This document shows, in pieces, positions 16,475-26,144 of a DNA stretch of 64,000 bases. Origin of the DNA: Paeniglutamicibacter quisquiliarum. GTDB lineage: Bacteria; Actinomycetota; Actinomycetes; Actinomycetales; Micrococcaceae. Both the position numbers and the translations under genes were made by a program. Location of the stretch: NCBI RefSeq assembly GCF_019084045.1, contig NZ_JAHRED010000008.1, positions 181,263 through 245,262 of the forward strand. The letters are read 5' to 3'. The notes beneath the pieces were generated by a model. The model was given only the letters and a program-made list of their open reading frames with translations. It was not told the origin of the DNA and did not search any database. Positions within the stretch are counted from its first letter, which is position 1, and each line of letters begins with the position of its first letter.

Positions 16475-16944
16475 CCAACCCCATGCACGAGCCGGCCGAA
16501 TCCGGCGACTCCGACGATTCCGTGTGGGAGGACCTGGTCCGCCGGCTGGAGGCGGCACCCGACACCCCCGCGGCCCAGGGTTCCCACGGCTCCCCCGCGC
16601 CCGCGGGGCCCGGCGCCAATGCCCCGCGGGGCGTGGACCCGGAACTCTTCCGGATGCACCCGGCGCTGGGCGGACCCCGCGACCACGAGCTGGCGGACGA
16701 GGACGAGGGCGCGTTCGTCCCCGAGGATCCGCCGGCCCTGGGTTCGGGAAACCCGCTGCTGACCCTGGCCTGGTCGTGCGCCGCCGGTGCCCCGATCGCG
16801 CTGCTGCTGTTGGCTATTTTCTGGCGGCGGGCACCGATGCCGCTGTGGATCGGGTTGGTCGTGGTGGCCGTGGCCGCCGCGGTGTTCCTCTTCGCCCGGT
16901 TGCCGCGCCACCGGCATGAAGACGACGACGGCGCGCGCGTCTAG
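16471..16944 (+). CDS. Two-helix membrane protein of unknown function
   Basis: 157 residues. The first 95 are acidic and Pro/Gly-rich (probably cytoplasmic and disordered), followed by two hydrophobic helices (about 97-117 and 124-143) and a His/Asp-rich tail (RHRHEDDDGARV). I recognise no domain. Translationally coupled to the esterase (ATGA overlap), so it may anchor or regulate it; that is only inferred from position. Confidence 0.7.
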   Translation: MTNPMHEPAESGDSDDSVWEDLVRRLEAAPDTPAAQGSHGSPAPAGPGANAPRGVDPELFRMHPALGGPRDHELADEDEGAFVPEDPPALGSGNPLLTLAWSCAAGAPIALLLLAIFWRRAPMPLWIGLVVVAVAAAVFLFARLPRHRHEDDDGARV

Positions 16945-16986
16945 TTGCCCCCGAATTTGTTGCGAAGCGGGGAAAATCCCCGTAAG

Positions 16987-17000
16987 TTACTAACGAGTAA
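16987..17000. promoter_or_regulatory. Candidate operator upstream of fadD
   Basis: TTACT-AACG-AGTAA: 5-base perfect arms, 4-base centre, about 95 bases before the fadD start. The shape suits a TetR-family site such as those that control acyl-CoA synthetase genes. The arms are short, so the call is tentative. Confidence 0.4.
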
Positions 17001-17094
17001 GCAATGTGTGACCCGAGACACTACTATGGGTGACATGGGGGAAGAGGGGTTGGCGGGCACGCACAACACCGCCCCGGAACCGAAGGAGCTCCAA

Positions 17095-18909
17095 ATGCAG
17101 GAATTAACAGTCCCTCCGCTGGTGGAGAACCCGCCGCAGACCAACATCACCGACCTTCTCCTGCGCCACGCCCGGTCCGCGGCCGACCCGGCGCTGCTGT
17201 CCAAGCCGGGACCCAACGGGACCTGGATCGACATCCCGGCTTCGGAGTTCGCCGCCGAGGCCTCGGCCCTGGCCAAGGGGTTCATCGCCTCCGGCATCGC
17301 ACCCGGGGCACGCATCGGGCTGATGGCCCGCACCCGCTACGAATGGACGCTGGTGGACTTCGCCATCTGGTTCGCCGGCTGCGTCACGGTTCCGGTCTAC
17401 GAGACCTCCTCCCCCAGCCAGGTCGCCTGGATCCTGGGAGACTCCCACGCGGTTGCCGCGGTCGTCGAGGCGCCGCGCCACGAGACCGTCGTGCGCCAGG
17501 CCGCCCACCAGGAGGGCCTGGACGCGCTGGAACATGTGTGGCAGATGGACGGCAACGGACTCGACGCGCTGCGCGAGGCAGGCAGGAGCGTCGATGACGC
17601 GGTCCTGGAGGAGCGTCGCTCGGCCGCCGGCCTGGACTCGCTGGCCACCATCATCTACACCTCCGGAACCACCGGGCGGCCCAAGGGCTGCGAATTGACG
17701 CACTCGAACTTCGTCCAGCTCAGCGACAACGCCGCCGCCGCGCTTCCCTCGGTCGTCTATCCGGGCGCGGCAACGATCATGTTCCTGCCGCTGGCCCACG
17801 TCTTCGCCAGGTACATCTCGGTGCTCGCCGTGGCCGGCGGGGTCAAGGTGGCCCACACCGCCGACGTGAAAAACCTGCTGCCGGACCTGCAGTCCTTCCA
17901 GCCGAACTTCATCCTCGCGGTGCCGCGCGTCTTCGAGAAGGTCTACAACTCCTCGATGCTCAAGGCCGAGGACGCCGGCAAGGGCAAGATCTTCCACGCC
18001 GGCGCCGACACCGCCATCGCCTTCTCCCGCGCCGAGCAGGACGGCAAGGTCCCGCTGGGCCTCAAGCTCAAGCACAAGCTCTTCGACGTGCTGCTGTACG
18101 GCAAGATCCGCGCGGCCATGGGCGGGAAGGTCGTGCACGCGGTCTCCGGCGGCGCCCCGCTGGGCGAACGGCTCGGGCACTTCTTCCACGGCATCGGGCT
18201 CACGGTCCTGGAGGGCTACGGCCTGACCGAGACCACCGCGCCGATCACGGTGAACACCCCCACGCAGCTGAAGATCGGCACCGTGGGCCGCCCGCTGCCG
18301 GGCAACGGCGTGCGGATCGCGGAGGACGGCGAGATCCTGGCCAAGGGCTTCTGCGTCATGCGCGGCTACTACAACCGCCCGGACCTGGAGGCGGAGACCT
18401 TCGCCGACGGCTGGTTCCGCACCGGGGACATCGGCGAGCTGGATGCCGATGGCTTCCTGCGCATCACCGGGCGCAAAAAGGAAATCATCGTCACCGCCAG
18501 CGGCAAGAACGTGATCCCGGCACTGCTGGAGGACCAGATCCGCGCCGACGCCCTGGTCTCCCAGTGCGTCGTCGTCGGGGACGCCCGCCCGTTCATCGCC
18601 GCGCTGATCACCCTGGACGCGGATGCGCTTCCGGGCTGGCTGGCCCGCCACCAGCTGCCCGCCGGCACGACAGTCGCCCAGGCCGCGGAACTTCCGCAGG
18701 TCCGCGATGCCGTCGCCGCACTGGTGGAGAAGGCCAACACCGCCGTGTCGCGCGCCGAGGCCATCAAGGAGTTCCGGATCGTGCCCACCGACTTCACCGA
18801 GGACTCCGGGCACCTGACCCCCTCGCTGAAGATCAAGCGGGCCCAGGTGCTCAAGGACTACGAGGCGGTGCTCGAGGAGATCTATTCGGGGGCCAAGCCG
18901 CGCGCCTAG
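17095..18909 (+). CDS. fadD: Long-chain fatty acid-CoA ligase (FadD15 type)
   Basis: 604-residue AMP-dependent synthetase that makes acyl-CoA from fatty acid, ATP and CoA. It has the P-loop YTSGTTGRPKG, the GYGLTETTAP A4 motif, WFRTGDIGELD and ITGRKKEIIVTASGKN near the C-terminal hinge. ATG 17095 is preferred because AAGGAG lies 6 bases upstream. The upstream part of the same frame (an ATG at 17026) is not family-like. Flanked by the esterase pair and a terminator; a candidate operator lies upstream. Confidence 0.92.
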   Translation: MQELTVPPLVENPPQTNITDLLLRHARSAADPALLSKPGPNGTWIDIPASEFAAEASALAKGFIASGIAPGARIGLMARTRYEWTLVDFAIWFAGCVTVPVYETSSPSQVAWILGDSHAVAAVVEAPRHETVVRQAAHQEGLDALEHVWQMDGNGLDALREAGRSVDDAVLEERRSAAGLDSLATIIYTSGTTGRPKGCELTHSNFVQLSDNAAAALPSVVYPGAATIMFLPLAHVFARYISVLAVAGGVKVAHTADVKNLLPDLQSFQPNFILAVPRVFEKVYNSSMLKAEDAGKGKIFHAGADTAIAFSRAEQDGKVPLGLKLKHKLFDVLLYGKIRAAMGGKVVHAVSGGAPLGERLGHFFHGIGLTVLEGYGLTETTAPITVNTPTQLKIGTVGRPLPGNGVRIAEDGEILAKGFCVMRGYYNRPDLEAETFADGWFRTGDIGELDADGFLRITGRKKEIIVTASGKNVIPALLEDQIRADALVSQCVVVGDARPFIAALITLDADALPGWLARHQLPAGTTVAQAAELPQVRDAVAALVEKANTAVSRAEAIKEFRIVPTDFTEDSGHLTPSLKIKRAQVLKDYEAVLEEIYSGAKPRA

Positions 18910-18929
18910 CGCAGGATCCACACCACGAG

Positions 18930-18970
18930 ACGCGTGGGGCGGGCACCGAGTTGGTGCCAGCCCCACGCGT
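18930..18970. terminator. Bidirectional terminator between fadD and mtr
   Basis: ACGCGTGGGGC/GCCCCACGCGT outer arms with an inner GCACC/GGTGC stem. It lies between two convergent genes. Confidence 0.8.
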
Positions 18971-19013
18971 TCCTGCTTAATCCGGCACCGGGTGCCGGGG
19001 CGAAGGTCCTGCG

Positions 19014-20429
19014 CTACAGCGGGTCGCCCGCGCGGGCGGGCACCCCGAGGCCCAGCAGCGCGTTCTCCACGACCTCGCTCAGCGCCGGGTGGATCCAGAA
19101 GGGCCCGCGGGCCATGGCGTTCACGTCCAGTTCCGAGTACATGGCCTGGATCAACGGCTGGATGAGCAGCGAGGCCTCGTGCCCCATGATGTGCGCGCCC
19201 AGTAGCAGGCCGGTGTCCTTGTGGGCCAGCAGCTTTACGATGCCCTCGGAGTCCTCCATGGCCCAGCCGTAGGCCGTGGACCCGTAGGGCTGGATGACCG
19301 AGAGCACCGCGTCGTCCCCGTGTTCGGCCCGGGCCTGGGCCTCGGTGGCGCCGACGTAGGCGATCTGCGGGTTGCTGAACACCGCCGCCGGCACGGCGCG
19401 CCGGTCCATGGGCCGCATATCCTCCGGGTTTTCCAGGTTGTGGATGAGAACCCGCGCCTCCCGGTTGGCCACGTGCTTGAGCTGCTCGGTGTTCGCCGCG
19501 TCGCCCAGCCCGAAGATGCCCTCCACCGGTTCGCCGGCGGCCAGGATGCGCTGGTATTCGTCCACCACGAGCGAGCCGTCCGCCCGCAGGTCGAAGCCGA
19601 GCTCAGTGACGCCGAGCCCGTCGGTGTTCGGGGTGCGCCCGGTGGCCACCAGCACCACGTCGGCCTCCAGCTCCAGGGGGTCTCCGTCGCGCTCGAGGCG
19701 GACCGTCAGGACGTCCCCCTCCTTGTCGATGCCCTGCAGCGCCGCGTTGAGCTCCACGCCCCAGCGCTTGGAGGCGGCCTGCGTGAAGGCGGCGGAAATG
19801 TCGGCGTCCTGCCGGCGCATCAGGGCGCCGGAGCGGTTGACCTGGGTGACCTCGCTGCCCAGCGCGGAGAAGACCGCGGCGAACTCGCTGGCGATGTAGC
19901 CGCCGCCCAGGATCACCAGGCGCTTGGGCAACTGGTCGAGGCGCATGACGGTGTCGGAGGTGTGCACGCCGGGCAGGTCGATGCCCGGGACCTGCGGCAG
20001 CGCGGGGCGCGAGCCGGCGGCGATGACGATCCTGTCCGCGGTGATGCTTTGGCCGCTGGCGGTGAGCAGCTCGTTGCGCGAGGCAAACCGGACGTGCTCG
20101 GTGTAGAGCGTGACGTTTTCCAGCTCGTTGGCGCGGTAGTTCTTGCCGGCCTCGGAGATGGCGTCGATGCGCCCGAAGATCCGCTCCCGCATGGCCGCCC
20201 AGTCGGCCCCGTCGAACGTCATCGACACGCCCAGCGACTTGGCCTCGGCGGCGGATGCGGCCAGCTGCGCCGGGTAGACGAACATCTTGGTGGGGATGCA
20301 GCCGACGTTCAGGCAGGTGCCGCCGAAGGTGCCGGCATCGATGATCGCCACCTTGCGCCCGTCCCAGTGCTCGGTGATCAGCGAGTTGCCGGATCCGGAT
20401 CCGATGATTGCCAGGTCGTAATGTGCCAT
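19014..20429 (-). CDS. mtr: Mycothione reductase
   Basis: 471-residue flavoprotein disulphide reductase. It has the FAD dinucleotide fold (IIGSGSGNS), the redox disulphide GGTCLNVGCIPTK (Cys39 and Cys44), the NAD(P)H fold VILGGGYIASEFA, and the C-terminal HPALSEVVENAL with the catalytic His. The GSGSGNS and KMFVYPA features fit Mtr rather than lipoamide dehydrogenase. It recycles oxidised mycothiol in the cytoplasm. ATG 20429 has AGGAGAG about 10 bases upstream. The preceding gene ends 7 bases upstream, so the two are co-transcribed. Confidence 0.9.
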   Translation of the reverse strand: MAHYDLAIIGSGSGNSLITEHWDGRKVAIIDAGTFGGTCLNVGCIPTKMFVYPAQLAASAAEAKSLGVSMTFDGADWAAMRERIFGRIDAISEAGKNYRANELENVTLYTEHVRFASRNELLTASGQSITADRIVIAAGSRPALPQVPGIDLPGVHTSDTVMRLDQLPKRLVILGGGYIASEFAAVFSALGSEVTQVNRSGALMRRQDADISAAFTQAASKRWGVELNAALQGIDKEGDVLTVRLERDGDPLELEADVVLVATGRTPNTDGLGVTELGFDLRADGSLVVDEYQRILAAGEPVEGIFGLGDAANTEQLKHVANREARVLIHNLENPEDMRPMDRRAVPAAVFSNPQIAYVGATEAQARAEHGDDAVLSVIQPYGSTAYGWAMEDSEGIVKLLAHKDTGLLLGAHIMGHEASLLIQPLIQAMYSELDVNAMARGPFWIHPALSEVVENALLGLGVPARAGDPL

Positions 20430-20436
20430 GGGGTGC

Positions 20437-21345
20437 TTAGCTCTCCTGAAGGATGGTGGATAGTTCGTCGACAAGTTGGTCAATGGCCGCCCGTGCCGCC
20501 CGCCGCGGGGCGCGCGCACCTGTCGCGGGGATGCTCAGGGCCGCGTCAAAGGGAAGCAGGGTCACAGGCCGGTCGACGTCTGCCGGGAGCTGCAGCTCCC
20601 CGCCGTCCGCGGTGCCGAGGTTAACAACAATGAGAGTGCGTGCCTGCATTCCCTGTCGGTTGTTGGCCTCCAGCCAGCGCAGCTTCTCGCCCAGTGCCGC
20701 GGTGATGGCGGGGTCCGCCGGGCAGACGAGCACCAGGGCGTCGGTGTCGCCGAGCATCCCGGAGAACGCGGCGCGGGCAAAGCCGGGACCTGCGGTCCGA
20801 ATTTTCCACCCCTTGCCCTCGGTCCGGCGCTCCAGTGCGGCGCCCAGGGTCTTGGCGCCCGCATGCTCCTCGAGGGAGAGAAGCGTGATGACCTTGTGGT
20901 CCCGGGCGACGGGAGCCGGTGCGGCTGGCGGGGAGGCGGCATCGGCCGATGCCGGAGCGGAATCCTCCGGCGTGCCTTCTGCCGGTGTCGTGCCCGCGGT
21001 TTCCATGGCGGCGGCGTCCGGAACGGCGTCGGCATCGGGGCGGCCTGCTGCCGCATCGGCCGGGGCGTCGGATTCCTGCGCGGGGAGCTCCCTTGCTTCG
21101 CCGGCCGGAGTTTCGGCCGTCGGGGCGTCGCGCTCCGGCCCCTCGCCGGCGGCGGCAGCGGTCCGGGCGCCTGCTGTTGCCGGCTCCCCGGCCGGTTCCG
21201 GCACAGGTTTTTCGGTGGTTTCCCGGGGTGCCGGGTTGGCTGCGGGGTTCGGGGCCGCGTTGCCGGCGGATCCGGGATCCGGCGTCGCCGTCCGTGCCAG
21301 CCGCGCGAGTAATCGTGCAATAAAGCCTGACCGATTGATGGCCAT
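20437..21345 (-). CDS. Ala/Pro-rich protein with a degenerate MinD/EspI-like domain
   Basis: 302 residues. Residues 20-145 are disordered, rich in Ala, Pro, Glu and Thr. From about 148 to the end there is a small alpha/beta domain. VITLLSLEEHAGAKT resembles the first strand and Walker A of MinD-type ATPases, but the KGGxGKT signature is missing. DALVLVCPADPAI, LIVVNLGT and LLPFDAALS match later strands of EspI/MinD-like proteins. It looks like a shortened, probably non-ATP-binding relative. ATG 21345 has AAGGAGTGAGG upstream. Operon partner of mtr; the function is unknown. Confidence 0.7.
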   Translation of the reverse strand: MAINRSGFIARLLARLARTATPDPGSAGNAAPNPAANPAPRETTEKPVPEPAGEPATAGARTAAAAGEGPERDAPTAETPAGEARELPAQESDAPADAAAGRPDADAVPDAAAMETAGTTPAEGTPEDSAPASADAASPPAAPAPVARDHKVITLLSLEEHAGAKTLGAALERRTEGKGWKIRTAGPGFARAAFSGMLGDTDALVLVCPADPAITAALGEKLRWLEANNRQGMQARTLIVVNLGTADGGELQLPADVDRPVTLLPFDAALSIPATGARAPRRAARAAIDQLVDELSTILQES

Positions 21346-21440
21346 GGGACCTCACTCCTTCCAACGGCGGCCCGGTCTCGGTCCGCCGCATGCTCTTTGC
21401 CGCTGGTGCATCCACTGGCCATTGGCACCCTAACACGCAA

Positions 21441-21495
21441 GCGAGGATGGACCCGGCCCAGGCCCCGGCATCGGGGCGGGCGGGTCCATCCTCGC
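21441..21495 (-). terminator. Second (distal) hairpin after pyc
   Basis: GCGAGGATGGACCC and its perfect complement, 14 bases each, with a GC-rich loop. It lies downstream of pyc in the leftward direction. Confidence 0.75.
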
Positions 21496-21517
21496 GCGCA
21501 TTTCATGGTTGTTTGCG

Positions 21518-21545
21518 GTGTCGGCCCGCCGCGGCGGGCCGACAC
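21518..21545 (-). terminator. 28-base perfect palindrome directly after pyc
   Basis: GTGTCGGCCCGCCG and its exact complement with no unpaired loop base, ending 7 bases from the pyc stop. No T-run follows, so it is an I-shaped GC hairpin; with the distal hairpin it makes a tandem terminator. Confidence 0.75.
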
Positions 21546-21552
21546 CCGGTGG

Positions 21553-24500
21553 CTATGCCGGGTCGATGACCACCAGCAGGTCCCCGCCCTGCACCTGGGC
21601 GGTGCCGGCGATCGCCAGGCGGGCCACGGTGCCGGCGACCGTGGAGGTGATCCCGGCCTCCATCTTCATGGCCTCGATGGTGGCAACGGTGCCGCCGAGC
21701 TCGATGCGGTCGCCCACCGCCACCTGGGCGGTGACGGCGCCGGCGAACGGGGCCGCGATGTGCCCGGGGTTGGCCGAGTCGGCCTTCTCCGCGGCAACCA
21801 CCGTGGACTCCACCGACTCGTCGCGCACCATCAGCTGGCGGGACTGGCCGTTGAGCGTGACCGTCACGGTGCGCAGGCCCTTCTCGTCGGGCTCGGAGAT
21901 CGACTGCAGGATCACCAGCAGGCGCACCCCCTTGCCCAGGGACACCACGTGCTCGCGGCCCTTGACCAGGCCGTAGAGGTAGTCGCGGGTGTGCAGGACC
22001 GAGAGGTCTCCGTAGTTCTCCAGGCTCGCCGCGTAGTCACGCGTCGGACCGGCAAAGAGCAGGCGGTTCAGCGTGGCGCGGCGGGTCTCGGAGTCTGCCT
22101 CCAGCGCGGCTGAGTCCTCGGCCGAGAGCTCCTCGACGTGCGGGCGCACGACGCGGCCCTCGAGGGCCTTGGAACGGAACGGCTCGGGCCAGCCTCCCGG
22201 GGGGTCGCCCAGTTCCCCGGAGAGGAACTGGATGACCGAATCCGGGATGTCGAAGGACTTCGGGTCCTTCTCGAACTCGGCCGGGTCAACGCCCATGCCC
22301 ACCAGCTGCAGGGCGAGGTCGCCGACCACCTTGGAGGACGGGGTGACCTTGACCAGGCGGCCCAGGATGGAGTTGGCCGCGGTGTACATGTCCTCGATGG
22401 CCTCGAAGCGCTCGCCCAGGCCCAGTGCGATGGCCTGCTGGCGCAGGTTGGAGAGCTGGCCACCGGGGATCTCGTGGCGGTAAACGCGTCCGGTCGGGGC
22501 GGCAAGCCCGGATTCGAACGGCGAGTACATGGCGCGCACCGATTCCCAGTAGGGTTCCAGCGACGCGGCGGCCTCCAGGGAGATCCCGGTGTCGCGCTCG
22601 GTGTTCTCCAGGGCGGCGACCAGCGCGGATGCCGATGGCTGGGAGGTGGTCCCGGACATCGATGCCGCAGCAACGTCCACCGCGTCGACCCCGGCGTTGA
22701 TGGCAGCCATCAACGTGGCCGACTGGCCCCCGGCGGTGTCGTGGGTGTGCAGGTGCACCGGCAGGTCGAAGCGCTCGCGCAGGGCGGTGACCAGCTTCGC
22801 TGCCGCGGCGGGGCGCAGCAGCCCGGCCATGTCCTTGATCGCCAGGATGTGCGCCCCGGCGTCGACGATCTGTTGCGCCAGGTCCAGGTAGTAGTCCAGC
22901 GTGTAGAGGTCCTCGGCCGGGTCCAGCAGGTTGCCGGTGTAGCACAGGGCCACCTCGGCGACCGCGGTGCCGGTCTCCCGGACGGCCTTGATGGCCGGGG
23001 CCATCTGCGAGACGTCGTTCAGCGCATCGAAGATGCGGAAGATGTCGATGCCGGTGGCGGCAGCTTCCTTCACGAACGCGTCGGTGACCTCGGTCGGGTA
23101 CGGGGTGTAGCCCACGGTGTTGCGTCCGCGCAGCAGCATCTGCAGCGGGATGTTCGGCAGCTCGGCACGCAGCAGCGCCAGGCGCTGCCACGGGTCCTCG
23201 CCCAGGAAGCGCAGCGACACGTCGTACGTCGCCCCGCCCCAGACCTCCATGGAGAACAGCTGCGGCATCACGTGGGCGTAGGCCGGGGCCGCGGCCAGCA
23301 GGTCGCGGGTGCGCACGCGGGTTGCCAGCAGCGACTGGTGGGCGTCGCGGAAGGTGGTGTCGGTGACCGCTACCGCGGTGGAGTCGCGCAGCGCCTTGGC
23401 GAAGCCCTCCGGGCCCAGTTCCAGCAGGCGCTGGCGCCAGCCGGCGGGCGGTGCCTGGTCCGAGGGGCCGTCAAACGGGCTGCGCTCCGGCTCGGCGGAC
23501 TTGTCCCCCGGGAAGGCCGGAAGCTTCTTGCGCGGGTCGATGCCCTCGACTCGTTCGCCGTTGGGCTGGTTGACCGTGACGTCGGCCAGGAAGGCCAGCG
23601 CCTTGGTGCCGCGGTCCTGGGACTTCTTTCCGGCCAGCAGTTCCGGGTGCTTGTCGATGAAGTCGGTGGCGGCCTCGCCGGCGAGGAACGCCGGGTCGTC
23701 GAGCACGTTCATCAGGAACGGGATGTTGGTGGTCACGCCGCGGACGCGGAACTCGGCCAGGGCACGGCGGGCACGGGCCACCGCGGTGGCGAAGTCGCGG
23801 CCGCGGCAGGTGAGCTTGACCAGCATCGAGTCGAAGTGCGGGGAAACCTCGGCGCCGGTGTAGATGGTGCCGCCGTCCAGGCGCACGCCGGAGCCGCCGG
23901 CGGAACGGTAGACGGTGATGGTCCCGACATCCGGGCGGAACCCGTTGGCCGGGTCCTCGGTGGTGATGCGCGACTGCAGGGCGACGCCGCGGATCTGCAG
24001 CTCGTCCTGGCGGATGCCCAGGTCTTCCAGGGTTTCGCCGGCGGCAATGCGCATCTGCGCCTGCACCAGGTCGACGTCGGTGATTTCCTCGGTGACCGTG
24101 TGCTCGACCTGGATGCGCGGGTTCATCTCGATGAACACGTGCTGTCCGGCGCGCTCGCCCACGGTGTCGACCAGGAACTCCACGGTTCCGGCGTTCTGGT
24201 AGTTCAGCGCCTTGGCGAACTTCACCGCATCCGCGTAGAGCGCCTGGCGGATGTTCTCGTCCAGGTTCGGGGCCGGGGCGATCTCGATGACCTTCTGGTG
24301 GCGGCGCTGCAGCGAGCAGTCGCGCTCAAAGAGGTGAACGATGTTGCCGTGCTCATCGGCCAGGATCTGGACTTCGATGTGGCGCGGGCGCAGCACGGCC
24401 TGCTCCAGGAACACCGTGGGGTCGCCGAAGGCGCTTCCGGCTTCGCGCATGGCTGCCGAGAGCGATTCGGCAAGCTGGTCGCGGGTGTCGACGCGGCGCA

Positions 24501-25002
24501 TGCCACGGCCGCCGCCGCCGGCAACCGCCTTGACGAAGATCGGGAAGCCGATCTTGTCGGCCTCGGCGGTCAGGTATTCAAGGTCGTCGCTGGGGTCCGA
24601 GGACTGCAGCACCGGGATGCCGGCCTCCCGTGCGGCACGCAGCGCGGCAACCTTGTTGCCCGCCAGTTCCAGCACCTCCGCGGCCGGGCCAATGAACTTG
24701 ATGCCCGCTTCTGCCGCGGCACGCGACAGGTCGGGGTTCTCCGACAGGAATCCGTAGCCCGGGTAGATGGCATCCGCGCCGGCTTCCTTGGCGACGCGGA
24801 TCACCTCGTCCACGTCCAGGTAGGCGCGGACCGGGTGGCCCTCCTCGCCGATCCGGTAGGCCTCGTCGGACTTCTGGCGGTGGATCGAGTTGCGATCCTC
24901 GTAGGGGTAAACGGCGACAGTCTTCGCGCCCAGCTCATAGCCGGCACGGAAGGCGCGAATTGCGATCTCGCCGCGATTGGCTACCAAGATCTTCTTAAAC
25001 AT
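21553..25002 (-). CDS. pyc: Pyruvate carboxylase
   Basis: 1,149-residue biotin enzyme that carboxylates pyruvate to oxaloacetate, the anaplerotic step. Order: biotin carboxylase (1-450, ATP-grasp with AVAGGGGRGMRR and the RDCSLQRRHQK box); carboxyltransferase (about 545-1000, with TTFRDAHQSLLATRVR and the metal site around HLHTHDTAG); and a biotin carrier with EAMKMEA (Lys about 1113). ATG 25002 has AGGAGCG close upstream; a few extra codons upstream are not conserved. Full length with no breaks. It complements the methylcitrate cycle and dicarboxylate uptake encoded elsewhere in the window. Confidence 0.96.
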   Translation of the reverse strand: MFKKILVANRGEIAIRAFRAGYELGAKTVAVYPYEDRNSIHRQKSDEAYRIGEEGHPVRAYLDVDEVIRVAKEAGADAIYPGYGFLSENPDLSRAAAEAGIKFIGPAAEVLELAGNKVAALRAAREAGIPVLQSSDPSDDLEYLTAEADKIGFPIFVKAVAGGGGRGMRRVDTRDQLAESLSAAMREAGSAFGDPTVFLEQAVLRPRHIEVQILADEHGNIVHLFERDCSLQRRHQKVIEIAPAPNLDENIRQALYADAVKFAKALNYQNAGTVEFLVDTVGERAGQHVFIEMNPRIQVEHTVTEEITDVDLVQAQMRIAAGETLEDLGIRQDELQIRGVALQSRITTEDPANGFRPDVGTITVYRSAGGSGVRLDGGTIYTGAEVSPHFDSMLVKLTCRGRDFATAVARARRALAEFRVRGVTTNIPFLMNVLDDPAFLAGEAATDFIDKHPELLAGKKSQDRGTKALAFLADVTVNQPNGERVEGIDPRKKLPAFPGDKSAEPERSPFDGPSDQAPPAGWRQRLLELGPEGFAKALRDSTAVAVTDTTFRDAHQSLLATRVRTRDLLAAAPAYAHVMPQLFSMEVWGGATYDVSLRFLGEDPWQRLALLRAELPNIPLQMLLRGRNTVGYTPYPTEVTDAFVKEAAATGIDIFRIFDALNDVSQMAPAIKAVRETGTAVAEVALCYTGNLLDPAEDLYTLDYYLDLAQQIVDAGAHILAIKDMAGLLRPAAAAKLVTALRERFDLPVHLHTHDTAGGQSATLMAAINAGVDAVDVAAASMSGTTSQPSASALVAALENTERDTGISLEAAASLEPYWESVRAMYSPFESGLAAPTGRVYRHEIPGGQLSNLRQQAIALGLGERFEAIEDMYTAANSILGRLVKVTPSSKVVGDLALQLVGMGVDPAEFEKDPKSFDIPDSVIQFLSGELGDPPGGWPEPFRSKALEGRVVRPHVEELSAEDSAALEADSETRRATLNRLLFAGPTRDYAASLENYGDLSVLHTRDYLYGLVKGREHVVSLGKGVRLLVILQSISEPDEKGLRTVTVTLNGQSRQLMVRDESVESTVVAAEKADSANPGHIAAPFAGAVTAQVAVGDRIELGGTVATIEAMKMEAGITSTVAGTVARLAIAGTAQVQGGDLLVVIDPA

Positions 25003-25269
25003 GGCGCTCCTGCGAAATGACATAGGGATGAATGACGCGCACGAATTTCAGGGTTTGAACTCGTGTTTTAGGTGCCGGACGTGTGTGGTGCGGCACCCAA
25101 CGACACACACTACCGTGACCGGGCACACGCACCGCAAAAGATTGCGGCGGTCACGAAACACTGGTGTCAGGCGGTCGTAGGGACCGGTGGCGGCAAAGGA
25201 TCCAGAAGCCGATTATGATGTTGAGGGAACCAATCGTTTAGTCGCGAGCAACTAACAGTAGAAAAGGGC

Positions 25270-26100
25270 GTGGTCCGTTCCGTGCAGGTAGTGAGCATTA
25301 GCAGCCTTAAAGGTGGCGTAGGGAAGACCTCCGTTACATTGGGGCTCGCTTCGGCCGCCCTCGCCGCTGGTATCCCCACACTCGTGATCGACCTGGACCC
25401 GCACGCCGATGCCAGCACCGGCCTGGGCGTGCGCGCCGACGGCAAGCTGACCATCGGGCGGATGCTGAAGGCCTCGCGCAAGGCGAACCTGTCCGACAAC
25501 ATCGTCTCCAGCTCCTGGCAGGCCAAGGCCGTCTCCAAGCGATCGCTGACCCGCGTTCCCGTGCTCGACGTGGCCGTCGGCGACGCCTACACCGGCGTCT
25601 ACGACCGCCCCGACCTGCGCGCCCGCGATTTGCGCCGACTCACCCAGTTGCTCTCCAAGACCTCCGGTTACGCGCTGGTGCTCATCGACTGCCCGCCCTC
25701 GCTCAATGGACTGACCCGGATGGCCTGGAGCGCCAGCGACCGCATCCTGCTGGTTGCCGAACCCTCGCTGTTCTCCGTGGCCGGCACCGAGCGCACGCAG
25801 CGTGCCCTGGAAATGTTCCGCAAGGAGTACGCACCGGACCTCGGCCGCATCGACGTGGTCGCCAACCGGGTGCGCAAGGATTCGGACGAGCACCGCTTCC
25901 GCCTGACCGAAATGCGTTCCATGTTCGGCACCTCGGTGCTGAGCCCCGAGCTTCCCGAGTTCGCGGACTGGCAGCAAATCCAGGGCGCCGCATACTCCGT
26001 GCACCAGTGGCCGGGCCGGCCGGCGCAAAAGACGGCCGGGCTGTTCGACGAGTTGCTGCGCAACATCACCGACACCGCAGCGAAACCCGGACGCAGCTAG
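25270..26100 (+). CDS. Stand-alone ParA/MinD-family ATPase
   Basis: 276 residues with the deviant Walker A KGGVGKTSV, Walker A' (DLDPHADAST) and Walker B LVLIDCPPS: an intact ParA-type ATPase. No parB or partner gene is adjacent; the next gene is convergent across two terminators. Such orphan ParA proteins may position cellular cargo or the chromosome. GTG 25270 is used; GTG 25282 is an alternative (AAAAGG at 25262 suits neither spacing well). Distinct from the scpAB-linked ParA. Confidence 0.85.
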   Translation: MVRSVQVVSISSLKGGVGKTSVTLGLASAALAAGIPTLVIDLDPHADASTGLGVRADGKLTIGRMLKASRKANLSDNIVSSSWQAKAVSKRSLTRVPVLDVAVGDAYTGVYDRPDLRARDLRRLTQLLSKTSGYALVLIDCPPSLNGLTRMAWSASDRILLVAEPSLFSVAGTERTQRALEMFRKEYAPDLGRIDVVANRVRKDSDEHRFRLTEMRSMFGTSVLSPELPEFADWQQIQGAAYSVHQWPGRPAQKTAGLFDELLRNITDTAAKPGRS

Positions 26101-26144
26101 CCGGGACTTCCTCCCCGCGGCACCGGATCCAGGTCCCAAAACGC

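Noticed and set aside
22138..25020. A 960-codon open frame antisense to pyc
   Set aside because: It exists because high GC favours open antisense frames; it has no family resemblance, while the opposite strand encodes complete pyruvate carboxylase.
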